Below are positions 52,883-61,899 of a stretch of DNA of 64,000 nucleotides, in pieces. Below the pieces are notes generated by a model. The model was not told the origin of the DNA, made no database searches, and saw nothing but the letters and a program-made list of their open reading frames with translations. The first letter of the stretch is position 1; each line of letters begins with the position of its first letter. The stretch is from Streptomyces rhizoryzae (GTDB taxonomy: Bacteria > Actinomycetota > Actinomycetes > Streptomycetales > Streptomycetaceae). Both the position numbers and the translations under genes were made by a program. Where the stretch lies: positions 62,001-126,000 of the forward strand of contig NZ_JALMUV010000012.1 of NCBI RefSeq assembly GCF_023155275.1, in the 5' to 3' direction.

Positions 52883-53359
52883 CTACGCCCCCGGCTCGGG
52901 GGATTCGTCCGCCGGCCAGGGGCCGTTGGGGCCGGCGTCGTCCCGGGAGGCCAGCGCGAGCAGCGCGGTCAGCCCTTTGTCGAGGCCCAGGTGCGGGCCC
53001 TCGGAGCCCGGCGGCACGATCCGCAGGGTGCGCTCCAGCCAGGCCGACACCGCGCCGGCCGGCGCCTCCAGCAGCGCGTCGCCGTCCGGCGAGGTCAGCG
53101 CCATGCAGACCAGGCTGCGGCCGTCCAGCTTCGCCGGCCACACCCGGACGTCGCCCTCGCCGGTGGGCCGGAACACGCCCTCGACGAGGAGTTCCCGGGC
53201 GAACGTCCACCGGACCGGGGAGTCCGACCCGACGTGGAAGGTGACGTGGACGGCGAACGGGTCGTCGGTCCGGTACGTCAGCCGGGCCGGTACCGGGATG
53301 CTTCGCTCCGGCGACAGGACCAGACCCAGTTCAAGCTCTCGTTCCACCACGGTGTGCAT
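52883..53359 (-). CDS. ssgG: SsgA-like sporulation/cell-division regulator
   Basis: A 158-residue SALP family protein, found only in morphologically complex actinomycetes. These proteins guide peptidoglycan synthesis and septum placement during sporulation. The family pattern is clear: YRTDDPFAVHVTFHVGSDSPVRWTFARELLVEG, then DVRVWPAKLDGRSLVCMALTSPDGDALLEAP and WLERTLRIVPPGSE. The local gene order matches S. coelicolor ssgG, which controls the position of sporulation septa. It is divergent from the RDD genes. Confidence 0.85.
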   Translation of the reverse strand: MHTVVERELELGLVLSPERSIPVPARLTYRTDDPFAVHVTFHVGSDSPVRWTFARELLVEGVFRPTGEGDVRVWPAKLDGRSLVCMALTSPDGDALLEAPAGAVSAWLERTLRIVPPGSEGPHLGLDKGLTALLALASRDDAGPNGPWPADESPEPGA

Positions 53360-53601
53360 CGGATTCCGCCTCTCTCGAACTCCCTGAGGCGGGCCCGTGC
53401 GCGGGCCCGCACCCGATGAGAGCGGGCGGCGGCCGGACTCTTACACGGGTTCCGGCGACTTTTTTCCGCGCACCGGGGCAGACGCCCGGGGGCAGGGCGT
53501 GAACACCGGTACGACGCGGGGTCTGATAGATGTGGACGCCGCGTTGCGGCAGACTGCACCCCGACACCCACCAGGCCGAGAACAGATACGGGACTTCGGA
53601 C

Positions 53602-55137
53602 ATGAGCGCCCCTACCTCAGGATCCGCCGGCGGCAGCCCCACGCCAGGCTTCTACCCGGACCCGTCCATCCCCGGCTACATCCGGTACTGGAACGGTGCC
53701 GCATGGGTCCCGGGCACCAGCCGCCCGGCCCCGGCCGAGGGCGAGCCGATGCCGGCCGCGCCGCCCGGCGCGGCCCCGGCGGCCCCCGCGCCCGCGGCCG
53801 TCGAGGAGACCGGCCCGGTCTTCCTGGACGAGGCGGAGCCGGCCGGTTCCGCGGCCCCGGCGGTCCGCCCCCGCGGTGAGGTCGAGGCGGCCGGCGCGAG
53901 CTGGGACGACCCGGCCCGGCTGCACGGCACCAGCCCGGAGGGCGCGGCGTCCTGGCACGCGGACGCCTCCCGGCAGAGCGGCTTCGGTGAGGACGGCCGG
54001 GTCTCCTGGGGCGCGTCCGGCCGGCCGCCCGCCGGGACGCCGGCCGGCGGTGCCGCCTGGGGCCAGCTGCCGCCGCAGCGCGGGGCGGAGAGCGACGAGG
54101 CCGCCGCCGGCCAGGCGCCTCCGGCCGCGCCGCCCGCGGACGGCGGGACGGTCACCATCCGCGCGGTCGGCCCGGCGGCCCGCGGCGGTTCCGGCGACCA
54201 CGGGACCACCGCGATCCGCGCGGTCCGGCCCGCGGCCCCGCCGGCCGCGGACCAGGGCACCACCGCCTTCCGGGCGGTCGGCCCGGACGCCGGTGAGGGC
54301 GCGCACCCGGCCCCGAAGGACGGGACGATGGCCTTCCGGCTCCCGCCCGGCACCCGGACGCCGAACGCCCCGGCGGCCGGCGCCGCCCCGCAAGGCTCCC
54401 AGGCGCCGCAGTCCCTGCCGTCCACCGGTGCCCCGGCCGCGCAGCCGCCCGCCCCGCAGCCGGCCCCGCAGGCCGACCGCCCGGCCGACCGGTCGCCGGC
54501 CCGGCCCCCGGCCGCCGCGGCGCCCGCCCCGGCGCCCGGCCCCGGCCTCCCGCCGCAGGGCGGCGCCCCCGGCGACGACGGCGTCATCCCCTGGAAGCCG
54601 CCGACCGCCGACATCTTCTTCGCCGCCGCCCAGGCCGCCCAGGGCCATCCGGCGCCGCTCGGCCGGCGGCTGGCGGCCCGGCTGATCGACACCCTGGTGC
54701 TGGCCGCGGTCACCCTCGCGGTGGCGCTGCCGATGTGGTCCACGGTCACCGACCACCTCGACGCCAAGGTCGAGGCGGCCAAGCAGTCCGGCCGCCAGGT
54801 GACGGTGTATCTGGTGGACGGCACCACCGCCCCGGTCTTCCTGACCCTGCTGGCGGTCGTCCTGATCGGCGGCGGCCTGTACGAGGTGCTGCCGACCCTC
54901 AAGTGGGGCCGCACGCTGGGCAAGAAGCTCTGCGGCGTCCGGGTCCTGGACATCGAGAGCCACGACACCCCCCGGCTCGCGCAGGCCATCCGGCGCTGGC
55001 TGGTCTACGGCGTCCTCGGGGTCCTGGCCGTCGGGGTGGTCAACGCCCTGTGGTGCCTGGTCGACAAGCCGTGGCGGCAGTGCTGGCACGACAAGGCGGC
55101 GCGCACCTTCGTCGCCTCCGACGCGGCCTCCGACTGA
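53602..55137 (+). CDS. DUF2510-RDD membrane protein with repeat-rich linker
   Basis: A 511-residue protein. Residues 10-38 are a DUF2510-like aromatic motif (PGFYPDPSIPGYIRYWNGAAW). Then comes a disordered linker of about 300 residues with four copies of a short repeat (GTVTIRAVGP, GTTAIRAVRP, GTTAFRAVGP, GTMAFRLPPG). The C-terminal 160 residues are an RDD domain with three or four membrane helices (LGRRLAARLIDTLVLAA, KWGRTLGKKLCGVRVLD). RDD proteins may transport small ions or solutes. It is followed by a second RDD gene. Confidence 0.85.
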   Translation: MSAPTSGSAGGSPTPGFYPDPSIPGYIRYWNGAAWVPGTSRPAPAEGEPMPAAPPGAAPAAPAPAAVEETGPVFLDEAEPAGSAAPAVRPRGEVEAAGASWDDPARLHGTSPEGAASWHADASRQSGFGEDGRVSWGASGRPPAGTPAGGAAWGQLPPQRGAESDEAAAGQAPPAAPPADGGTVTIRAVGPAARGGSGDHGTTAIRAVRPAAPPAADQGTTAFRAVGPDAGEGAHPAPKDGTMAFRLPPGTRTPNAPAAGAAPQGSQAPQSLPSTGAPAAQPPAPQPAPQADRPADRSPARPPAAAAPAPAPGPGLPPQGGAPGDDGVIPWKPPTADIFFAAAQAAQGHPAPLGRRLAARLIDTLVLAAVTLAVALPMWSTVTDHLDAKVEAAKQSGRQVTVYLVDGTTAPVFLTLLAVVLIGGGLYEVLPTLKWGRTLGKKLCGVRVLDIESHDTPRLAQAIRRWLVYGVLGVLAVGVVNALWCLVDKPWRQCWHDKAARTFVASDAASD

Positions 55138-55242
55138 CCGTCACCCGGTCGTTCCCCGGGCCGTCACCCGCCCCGGCGGCCCGGGTCCGCCGATCGGACG
55201 CCGCCGGATGCGGCGCCCGTCCGCAGGCGGTCGACTCGGGCC

Positions 55243-56028
55243 ATGAGTACCGACCAGCCCCGGCCCGGCCCCGGTGAACCGCCGGAGCACGACCCGTTCC
55301 CGAAGCCGCCGCCCCCGGCGGGCGGCCCCCCGCGCAACGGCACCCCGCACGGCCCCGGCCCGGGCGGCCCCCCGCCCCCCGGCGGCTCCGGCGGTACCCC
55401 GCCCCCCGGTGGCGCCCCGCCCCCGCCGCCGCCCCCGCCGGGCGGCGGCCCGTACGGCAGCGGCCCCTACGGCGGACCGTACGCCGGGGGCCCGTACGGC
55501 AGCGGACCGCACGGCGGCGGGCCCCCGGCGGGCGGCCCCTACGGGCCGGGGCAGTACGGCACCGACCCGCTGGCCGGGATGCCGCCGCTGGCCAACCGGG
55601 GCAAGCGGCTGCTGGCGCGGATCATCGACGCGCTCCTCATCGGCGTACCGGTCAGCCTGATCATGAATGCGATCGTCGGCTGGGTGGACTACTTCAGCAC
55701 CAGCAGCGTGGAGACCAGCAAGCAGGCGACGGTCTCCGGCGTGACGATGCTGGCGTACCTGATCTACGAGGGGCTGATGCTGACCAGCCGCGGCCAGACG
55801 GTCGGCAAGATGGCGATGCGGATCCGGGTGGCGATGCTCTCCGACGGCTCGGTCCCCACCCCGCAGGCCGGCTGGACCCGGGCCGCGGTCTACACCCTGC
55901 CGGAGATCGTCCCGTGCTGCGGCTTCATCTTCTGGCTGGTCAACGTCCTGTGGTGCACCTGGGACAAGCCGTACCAGCAGTGCCTGCACGACAAGGCGGC
56001 CCGGACGGTGGTGGTCGCCACCGACTGA
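55243..56028 (+). CDS. RDD family membrane protein with proline/glycine-rich N-terminus
   Basis: A 261-residue protein. The first 105 residues are almost wholly Pro, Gly, Tyr and Ser, with repeats such as GGPYGSGPYGGPYAGG. The RDD domain (residues about 120-255) has NRGKRLLARIIDALLIG, SRGQTVGKMAMRIRVAM and WDKPYQQCLHDKAARTVV. It is a likely paralogue of the preceding gene and in the same direction. The tail resembles those that tether proteins at the cell pole or membrane, but no partner can be named. Confidence 0.85.
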   Translation: MSTDQPRPGPGEPPEHDPFPKPPPPAGGPPRNGTPHGPGPGGPPPPGGSGGTPPPGGAPPPPPPPPGGGPYGSGPYGGPYAGGPYGSGPHGGGPPAGGPYGPGQYGTDPLAGMPPLANRGKRLLARIIDALLIGVPVSLIMNAIVGWVDYFSTSSVETSKQATVSGVTMLAYLIYEGLMLTSRGQTVGKMAMRIRVAMLSDGSVPTPQAGWTRAAVYTLPEIVPCCGFIFWLVNVLWCTWDKPYQQCLHDKAARTVVVATD

Positions 56029-56074
56029 CGGAGCGTCAGGAAGCGCTGACCGGCTGGCCGTTCGCGGTCGGCGG

Positions 56075-56383
56075 TCAGCGGGTGCGTTCGCCGATCCGGG
56101 TGCCGGTGCGCGGGTGGGGCCGGCGGTCGTCCGGGTCCGGTACGGCCCGCAGCGCGGCGGGCGCCCCGGGGGCCGTGGCGCCCGTGCCGCCCCGGCGGAC
56201 CACCCGGGAGACCCCCGGCATCGGCACCGTCAGCGCGACCAGCAGCCCGAGCCCGAGGCCGGCCAGTGCGATGACCGCGACCCCGATCCCGGTCTGCGTC
56301 TGCGAGAGCAGCAGCATCGCGAGGGTGGAGAGAAAGACGGTGGCCGAACCGTAGACGAGCTGGGTGGCGGTCGGACGAGGCAT
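56075..56383 (-). CDS. Small two-helix membrane protein
   Basis: A 102-residue protein with two adjacent membrane helices (LVYGSATVFLSTLAMLLLSQ and GIGVAVIALAGLGLGLLVAL) and a basic, Pro-rich cytoplasmic tail. No family is recognised. ATG at 56383 gives MPRPTATQL; an in-frame start further upstream (56437) is possible. It is convergent with the RDD genes. Confidence 0.7.
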   Translation of the reverse strand: MPRPTATQLVYGSATVFLSTLAMLLLSQTQTGIGVAVIALAGLGLGLLVALTVPMPGVSRVVRRGGTGATAPGAPAALRAVPDPDDRRPHPRTGTRIGERTR

Positions 56384-56804
56384 GGCGGATCCGTCCTCGG
56401 GAGGGTCGGCGGGGATCGGCGGTCGGCGGCGCGCCACCGGGCGAGCCTACGGTCCTTTGTGCCCGACCGGAATCCCGGGTAAGCGTGACCTAACCCACCG
56501 GCCCGGGGCACAGGGGCGCACGGGCCGGGCGCGGTACCGGCCGGCGGGCCGCCCCGGCCGGTGTCCGGCCTGCTGGCGGCGGGGGCGCAGCCCCCTGCGG
56601 CATATGCCTCCGCGCGGGTCCGCGCAGCGCTGCCGAGGGGGCGGCGGCTCTGCGGAAGCTGTGCGTCCGCTGTCCGATAACTGTGCATCGCAAGCCGGAT
56701 AACGTACTTGGGCGTGCACACACGCGTCAAGATCTGTCTTTTCTTCCTCACATCCGGTCGAATGCCCTCCAGCATCGGCCAGTTGATGGGGAGGGCACTG
56801 ACAA
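56384..56804. other. Promoter region of the M6 protease gene
   Basis: A 421-bp gap. The half next to the protease is AT-richer and contains two direct copies of GATAAC (56676-56681 and 56698-56703) spaced 22 bp apart, about two helical turns. The second is inside CCGGATAACG (56695-56704), which recurs before the amino-acid permease at 62984-62993. No gene is seen. Confidence 0.5.
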
Positions 56805-59195
56805 GTGAGAAACCACCGAAGACTGTTCGGAACGGCCGCCCTGGCCACGGCACTCGCCGCGACCGGGGCGGCCGTTCTCCCGGCCGGGGCGGCCGCCGCC
56901 GACCCGGCCCGGCCCGCCGCGGCCGCCGTCCGCCAGGACCCGGCGCCCGAACGCGCCGCCGTCCACGACCTCAAGGGGCCGTTCAGCGAACGGCAGGCGG
57001 CGCAGCGGACCGAGGCGATCCGCCAGGTCATATCCGGCGACGCGACGGCGGACGAGCGCGGCGGCTCCAAGGTCGTCCGGCTCGGCAAGGGCAAGTACGT
57101 CGAACTGGCCCGGGAGAAGACCGACAAGATCTTCACCATCCTGGTGGACTTCGGCGACAAGGTCGACGACACCACGATGTACGACCCGGACGGCGACGGT
57201 CCGCTGCCCCCGGTCAAGAAGTACGGCGGCACCCCCGGCCCGGCCCACAACCAGATAGCCAGGCCGGACCGCACCAAGGACAACAGCACCGCCTGGCAGG
57301 CCGATTACAACCGGCAGCACTACCAGGACCTCTACTTCTCGCACGACAAGAAGAAGGAGTCGCTGGCCAAGTACTACGAGCGGCAGTCCTCGGGCCGCTA
57401 CTCGGTCGACGGCCAGGTCTCCGACTGGGTCCGGGTCCCGTGGAACGAGGCCCGCTACGGCTCCAACTACTGCGGCTCCACCAACTGCCCCAGCGCCTGG
57501 GACCTGATCCGCGACGCGGTCAACCAGTGGGTCGCCGACCAGAAGGCCAAGGGCCGCACCGACGCCCAGATCAAGGCGGACCTGGCCCAGTACGACCAGT
57601 GGGACCGCAACGACTACAACCACAACGGCAACTTCAACGAGCCCGACGGCTACCTCGACCACTTCCAGATCGTGCACGCCGGTGAGGACGAGTCGGCCGG
57701 CGGCGGCGTCCAGAAGACCGACGCCATCTGGGCGCACCGCTGGTACGCGTACGGCACCGACGCCGGGAAGACGGGCCCCGCGAACAACCGGGCGGGCGGC
57801 ACCCAGATCGGCGACACCGGCTTCTGGGTCGGCGACTACACCATGCAGCCGGAGAACGGCGGACTCGGCGTCTTCGCCCACGAGTACGGCCACGACCTGG
57901 GCCTGCCGGACGAGTACGACACCACCGGCAAGGGCGAGTCCTCGGTGGACTTCTGGTCGCTGATGTCGGCCGGCTCCTGGCTGGGCCGGGGCAAGGACGC
58001 GATCGGCGACCTGCCCGGCGACCTCAGCGCCTGGGACAAGCTCCAACTGGGCTGGCTCTCCTACGACAAGGCCAAGGCCGCGACGGCGTCCCGGCACACC
58101 CTGGGCGTCGCCGAGTACAACACCCGCAACAAGCAGGCCCTGGTCGTCGAACTGCCCGCGAAGAAGGTCACCACCGAGATCGTCACGCCCGCCCAGGGCG
58201 CCGCGCAGTGGTGGAGCGGGATGGGCGACGACCTCTCCAACACCCTGACCCGGACCGTCGACCTGACCGGCAGGTCCCGCGCGGCGCTGACCCTCAAGGG
58301 CTGGTGGGACACCGAGAAGGACTACGACTACGCCTACGCCGAGGTCTCCACCGACGGCGGCGCCTCCTGGACGCCGCTGGACGGCACCGCGAACGGCAAG
58401 GCCCTGCCGCGCGACGCCTCCGGCAAGCCCGCGCTGACCGGCACCGTCACCGGCCACCAGGACCTGGCCTTCCCGCTCGACGCCTACGCCGGCAAGAAGA
58501 TCGGTCTGCGCTTCCGCTACCAGACCGACGGGGGCGTCGCCCAGAAGGGCTTCACCTTCGACGCCCTGGCCGTCACCGCGGACGGCACGGCGTTGTTCAC
58601 CGACGACGCCGAGAGCGGCGACAACGGCTGGACCAGCAACGGCTTCTCGCGGATCGGCGCGTCCTTCACCAAGGACTACCCGCAGTACTACCTCGCCGAG
58701 AACCGCCAGTACGTCTCCTACGACAAGACCCTCAAGTCCGGCCCGTACAACTTCGGCTGGCGCTCCACCCGGCCGGGCTGGGTCGAGCACTTCCCGTACC
58801 AGAACGGCGTGCTGATCTGGCTGTGGGACACCTCGCAGCGGGACAACAACGTCGGCGTGCACCCCGGCGTCGGGCGGATCCTCCCGGTCGACGCGCACCC
58901 GAAGGCCGAGCGCTGGGCCGACGGCACGCTGATGCGCAACCGCTTCCAGGCGTACGACTCGACCTTCACCCGCGCCCGCACCGACGCGCTGACCCTGCAC
59001 AAGGACGGCGCCACGGTGAAGATCGCGTCCAAGCCGGGCGTGCCGGTCTTCGACGACCACAGCGGGGTCTACCGGGACGCCGCCAACCCCACCGGCGGGG
59101 TGATCGTTCCTGACACCAACACCGCGATCAAGGTCGCCAAGGAGGCCCGGGACGGCTCCACGGTGGTCCTGACGGTGGGACCCGCACGTAAGTAA
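56805..59195 (+). CDS. Secreted M6 family metalloprotease (immune inhibitor A-like)
   Basis: A 796-residue secreted protease. A signal peptide (MRNHRRLFGTAALATALA, cleavage near AAAADPA) is followed by a propeptide. The zinc site is HEYGHDLGLPDEYD, with the first ligand at His359. The C-terminal half (residues about 480-790) is beta-rich and contains the VEG/MAM-like module seen in immune inhibitor A proteins (TLKGWWDTEKDYDYAYAEVS, KGFTFDALAVTADGTALF). It degrades extracellular proteins. The GTG start is at 56805. A 13-bp terminator hairpin follows. Confidence 0.93.
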   Translation: MRNHRRLFGTAALATALAATGAAVLPAGAAAADPARPAAAAVRQDPAPERAAVHDLKGPFSERQAAQRTEAIRQVISGDATADERGGSKVVRLGKGKYVELAREKTDKIFTILVDFGDKVDDTTMYDPDGDGPLPPVKKYGGTPGPAHNQIARPDRTKDNSTAWQADYNRQHYQDLYFSHDKKKESLAKYYERQSSGRYSVDGQVSDWVRVPWNEARYGSNYCGSTNCPSAWDLIRDAVNQWVADQKAKGRTDAQIKADLAQYDQWDRNDYNHNGNFNEPDGYLDHFQIVHAGEDESAGGGVQKTDAIWAHRWYAYGTDAGKTGPANNRAGGTQIGDTGFWVGDYTMQPENGGLGVFAHEYGHDLGLPDEYDTTGKGESSVDFWSLMSAGSWLGRGKDAIGDLPGDLSAWDKLQLGWLSYDKAKAATASRHTLGVAEYNTRNKQALVVELPAKKVTTEIVTPAQGAAQWWSGMGDDLSNTLTRTVDLTGRSRAALTLKGWWDTEKDYDYAYAEVSTDGGASWTPLDGTANGKALPRDASGKPALTGTVTGHQDLAFPLDAYAGKKIGLRFRYQTDGGVAQKGFTFDALAVTADGTALFTDDAESGDNGWTSNGFSRIGASFTKDYPQYYLAENRQYVSYDKTLKSGPYNFGWRSTRPGWVEHFPYQNGVLIWLWDTSQRDNNVGVHPGVGRILPVDAHPKAERWADGTLMRNRFQAYDSTFTRARTDALTLHKDGATVKIASKPGVPVFDDHSGVYRDAANPTGGVIVPDTNTAIKVAKEARDGSTVVLTVGPARK

Positions 59196-59223
59196 AAAGT
59201 AAAGTCCGCAGGTCAGAGGCTTA

Positions 59224-59255
59224 TCGGCCGCCGCCCCCTAGCGGGCGGCGGCCGA
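59224..59255 (+). terminator. Terminator after the M6 protease gene
   Basis: A perfect 13-bp stem, TCGGCCGCCGCCC (59224-59236) with GGGCGGCGGCCGA (59243-59255), has a 6-nt loop. Its 3' arm abuts GAGAGG, the best ribosome-binding site candidate for the next gene. Confidence 0.75.
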
Positions 59256-59273
59256 GAGGCGTTTAGATGCGTG

Positions 59274-59687
59274 ATGCAGTTCCTTGCTGACGCCGAGTCT
59301 CACGGGGGAAAGATGAGAACGACCCGCGGCGGTTTCACCAGGCTTCCCGGCGGAAGCGTGGTGGTCGCCCTCTCGCTGCCCAGACCGGACCACGGCCCGC
59401 GCTGCGGGCCCTACGACGGCGGCTGCCGCATCCGGGTGCTGGTGCACGCCGCGAACCGCCCGCGCGCCCTGACCAGGCTGCGCAACCTCGGCCTGCGGTC
59501 GGTCTACCTGCGCGGCAACACCGAGCCGCCGTCCCCGGACGAGATCACCGCGGTGCTCCACCACCCCGACGGCCTGGTCTGGCGCGAGACCCCCGAGGAC
59601 GACACCGAGTCCTGGCACCCGATACGGGCGCTGCTGCGGCCGCGCGCCGCGGCCGGCCCGGCGGTGGCCGGCCGGTCGGGCGGCTGA
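59274..59687 (+). CDS. Conserved hypothetical protein
   Basis: A 137-residue soluble protein with no family I can name. Conserved-looking blocks are GGFTRLPGGSVVVALSLPRPDHGPRCGP, RIRVLVHAANRPRALTRLRNLGLRSVYLRG and ITAVLHHPDGLVWR. The start could be GTG 59271, ATG 59274 or the internal ATG at 59313 (preceded by GGGGGAAAG). The internal one would avoid the terminator hairpin that overlaps the upstream ribosome-binding site. Confidence 0.7.
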   Translation: MQFLADAESHGGKMRTTRGGFTRLPGGSVVVALSLPRPDHGPRCGPYDGGCRIRVLVHAANRPRALTRLRNLGLRSVYLRGNTEPPSPDEITAVLHHPDGLVWRETPEDDTESWHPIRALLRPRAAAGPAVAGRSGG

Positions 59688-59745
59688 GTCGGGCGGCTGA
59701 GGCGGGCGGCGCCTCGAACGCCCGCCGGAGCCGGTCAGCGGCCGG

Positions 59746-60342
59746 TCAGCGGCCTGCCACCACCGGCTCTCCGGTGAGCGCGACCCCCGCCGCGCGCAGC
59801 TCCGCGAGGGCCGCCGCGGTGCTCTCCGGCGCGACCCCGGCCGTCAGGTCCAGCAGGACCCGGGTGGCGAACCCCGCGCGGGCGGCGTCCAGCGCGGTGG
59901 CCCGTACGCAGTGGTCGGTGGCGATGCCGACGACGTCCACCTCGCTGACGTCCCGCTCGCGCAGCCACCGCGCCAGCGGGGTGCCGTGCTCGTCGGCGCC
60001 CTCGAAGCCGCTGTACGCGGCCGCGTAGGCGCCCTTGGAGAACACCGCGTCGACCGCGCCGGAGGCGAGGGCGGGGGCGAAGTTCGGGTGGAAGCCGCTG
60101 CCCTCGGTGCCCGCCACGCAGTGCGCGGGCCAGGACGCCCGGTAGTCGGGGTGCTCGGCGAAGTGGTCGCCGGGGTCGATGTGGTGGTCGCGGGTGGCGA
60201 CGACGTGGCGGTAGCCGCTGCCGGCCGCGGCGCCGACCAGGTCGGTGATGGCGGCGGCGACGTCCGCGCCGCCCGCCACCGCGAGGCTGCCGCCCTCGCA
60301 GAAGTCGTTCTGGACGTCGACGACGATCAGTGCCCGGTGCAT
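59746..60342 (-). CDS. pncA: Nicotinamidase (isochorismatase family)
   Basis: A 198-residue enzyme that deamidates nicotinamide to nicotinate in the NAD salvage pathway. The catalytic triad is visible: Asp in LIVVDVQNDFCEGGSL, Lys in DAVFSKGAY, and Cys in VGIATDHCVRATALDA. The metal-binding HIDPGDHF histidines are present. It lies 130 bp downstream of pncB on the same strand, so the two consecutive salvage enzymes form one unit. Confidence 0.93.
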   Translation of the reverse strand: MHRALIVVDVQNDFCEGGSLAVAGGADVAAAITDLVGAAAGSGYRHVVATRDHHIDPGDHFAEHPDYRASWPAHCVAGTEGSGFHPNFAPALASGAVDAVFSKGAYAAAYSGFEGADEHGTPLARWLRERDVSEVDVVGIATDHCVRATALDAARAGFATRVLLDLTAGVAPESTAAALAELRAAGVALTGEPVVAGR

Positions 60343-60472
60343 GGTGCGTGCCTTCCGGCTGGGGTCGGGGTGCGAAAGGAGGGGCGCGGGGGTGCGGTGT
60401 GGCCGAGGGTAGCCACCGGCGGCGGCGGACGGGAGGGGTCCGCGGGATCCCGTCCGCCCGCCGCCGGGCGGC

Positions 60473-61801
60473 TCAGACGAACTCGGTGGGCAGCACCGGC
60501 TCCCCGCGGGAGAGCTGGGTCGCGGACAGCGGCAGCCCGGCGCGGGCCGTGATGTGCCGGTCCCGGGCGGCGTCCAGCGGCTCCCGGGCGACCACCTTGC
60601 CGCCGGTGACCAGCGGCACCTGGAGCAGCCGGTCGGCCAGCCGGGCCGGCACCGGGCCGGTGCCCACCACCTCGGCCTCGGCCACCCCCTCCTCGTCCGG
60701 CCGGCGCGCGGCCCACTTGCGGCCGCCGGCCGAGGACTTGGCGCCCATCGACTTCTTCGCCACCGGCCGCAGCGGCGCGCCCGGCGCGTCGCTGTCCGCG
60801 CGGGCCACCAGCTTGTAGACCATCGAGCAGGTGGGGTGCCCGCTGCCGGTCACCAGCTGGGTGCCGACCCCGTAGGCGTCCACCGGCGCGGCGGCCAGCG
60901 AGGCGATGGCGTACTCGTCCAGGTCGCTGGTGACCACGATCTTGGTCTTGGTGGCGCCCAGCTCGTCCAGCTGCTGGCGCACCCGGTGGGCGATCAGCAG
61001 CAGGTCGCCGGAGTCGATCCGCACCGCGCCCAGGCCCGGCCCGGCCACCTCCACGGCGGTGCGCACCGCCTCGGTGACGTCGAAGGTGTCCACCAGCAGC
61101 GTGGTGCCGCTGCCGAGCGTGTCGACCTGCGCGGTGAAGGCGTCCCGCTCGGTGTCGTGGAGCAGGGTGAAGGCGTGCGCGCTGGTGCCGACGGTGGGGA
61201 TGTTGTACCGGAAGCCGGCGGCCAGGTCGGAGGTGACGTGGAAGCCGCCGACGTACGCGGCGCGGGCCGCGGCCACCGCGGACAGCTCGTGGGTGCGCCG
61301 GGCGCCCATCTCCATCAGGGGCCGGTCGCCGGCCGCCACCGCCATCCGGGACGCGGCCGCGGCCACCGCCGAGTCGTGGTTGAGGATCGACAGGATCACC
61401 GTCTCCAGCACCACCGCCTCGGCGAAGGTGCCCTCCACCCGCATGATCGGCGAGCCGGGGAAGTAGACCTCGCCCTCCGGGTAGCCCCAGATGTCGCCGC
61501 GGAAGCGGTAGTCGGCGAGCCAGTCCAGCGTCGGGCCGTCCAGGATGCCCCGCTCCCGCAGGAAGCCCAGGATCGTCTCGTCGAAGCGGAAGTTCTCCAC
61601 CGCGTCCAGCACCCGGCCGGTGCCGGCCACCACGCCGTAGCGGCGGCCCTCGGGCAGCCGCCGGGTGAAGACCTCGAAGACCGACCGCCGCTCGGCGGTC
61701 CCGGACCGCAACGCGGCCTGCAGCATGGTGAGTTCGTACTGGTCGGTGAAGAGCGCAGTCGACGGCACGGCCACCGGCAGCCCCAGGTCTGCTGTGTTCA
61801 T
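60473..61801 (-). CDS. pncB: Nicotinate phosphoribosyltransferase
   Basis: A 442-residue enzyme that attaches ribose phosphate to nicotinate, the step after nicotinamidase in NAD salvage. Typical blocks are ALFTDQYELTMLQAALRSG, FEVFTRRLPEGRRYGVVAG, and the phosphoribosyl-binding AVRIDSGDLLLIAHRVRQ followed by KIVVTSDLDEYAI. ATG at 61801 gives MNTADLGLP; the upstream in-frame extension is rejected. A palindrome lies 25 bp upstream, between this gene and the divergent clpS. Confidence 0.94.
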   Translation of the reverse strand: MNTADLGLPVAVPSTALFTDQYELTMLQAALRSGTAERRSVFEVFTRRLPEGRRYGVVAGTGRVLDAVENFRFDETILGFLRERGILDGPTLDWLADYRFRGDIWGYPEGEVYFPGSPIMRVEGTFAEAVVLETVILSILNHDSAVAAAASRMAVAAGDRPLMEMGARRTHELSAVAAARAAYVGGFHVTSDLAAGFRYNIPTVGTSAHAFTLLHDTERDAFTAQVDTLGSGTTLLVDTFDVTEAVRTAVEVAGPGLGAVRIDSGDLLLIAHRVRQQLDELGATKTKIVVTSDLDEYAIASLAAAPVDAYGVGTQLVTGSGHPTCSMVYKLVARADSDAPGAPLRPVAKKSMGAKSSAGGRKWAARRPDEEGVAEAEVVGTGPVPARLADRLLQVPLVTGGKVVAREPLDAARDRHITARAGLPLSATQLSRGEPVLPTEFV

Positions 61802-61825
61802 GGGGGAGACTCTACCCCCGATACT

Positions 61826-61838
61826 CGTCACTTTGACG
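61826..61838. promoter_or_regulatory. Candidate operator between pncB and clpS
   Basis: CGTCA-CTT-TGACG is a perfect inverted repeat, embedded in AT-richer DNA (ATACTCGTCACTTTGACGAT and AGTGAGT). It lies 25 bp upstream of the pncB start codon, overlapping where the promoter should be. An NAD-pathway repressor such as NrtR is a plausible binder, but the sequence does not allow a firm assignment. Confidence 0.5.
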
Positions 61839-61899
61839 ATAGTGAGTCGGAGGCCGCCGCCCGGGGCTGTTTGTGCGTCCTCGGCCCCCTGGTGGCAGC

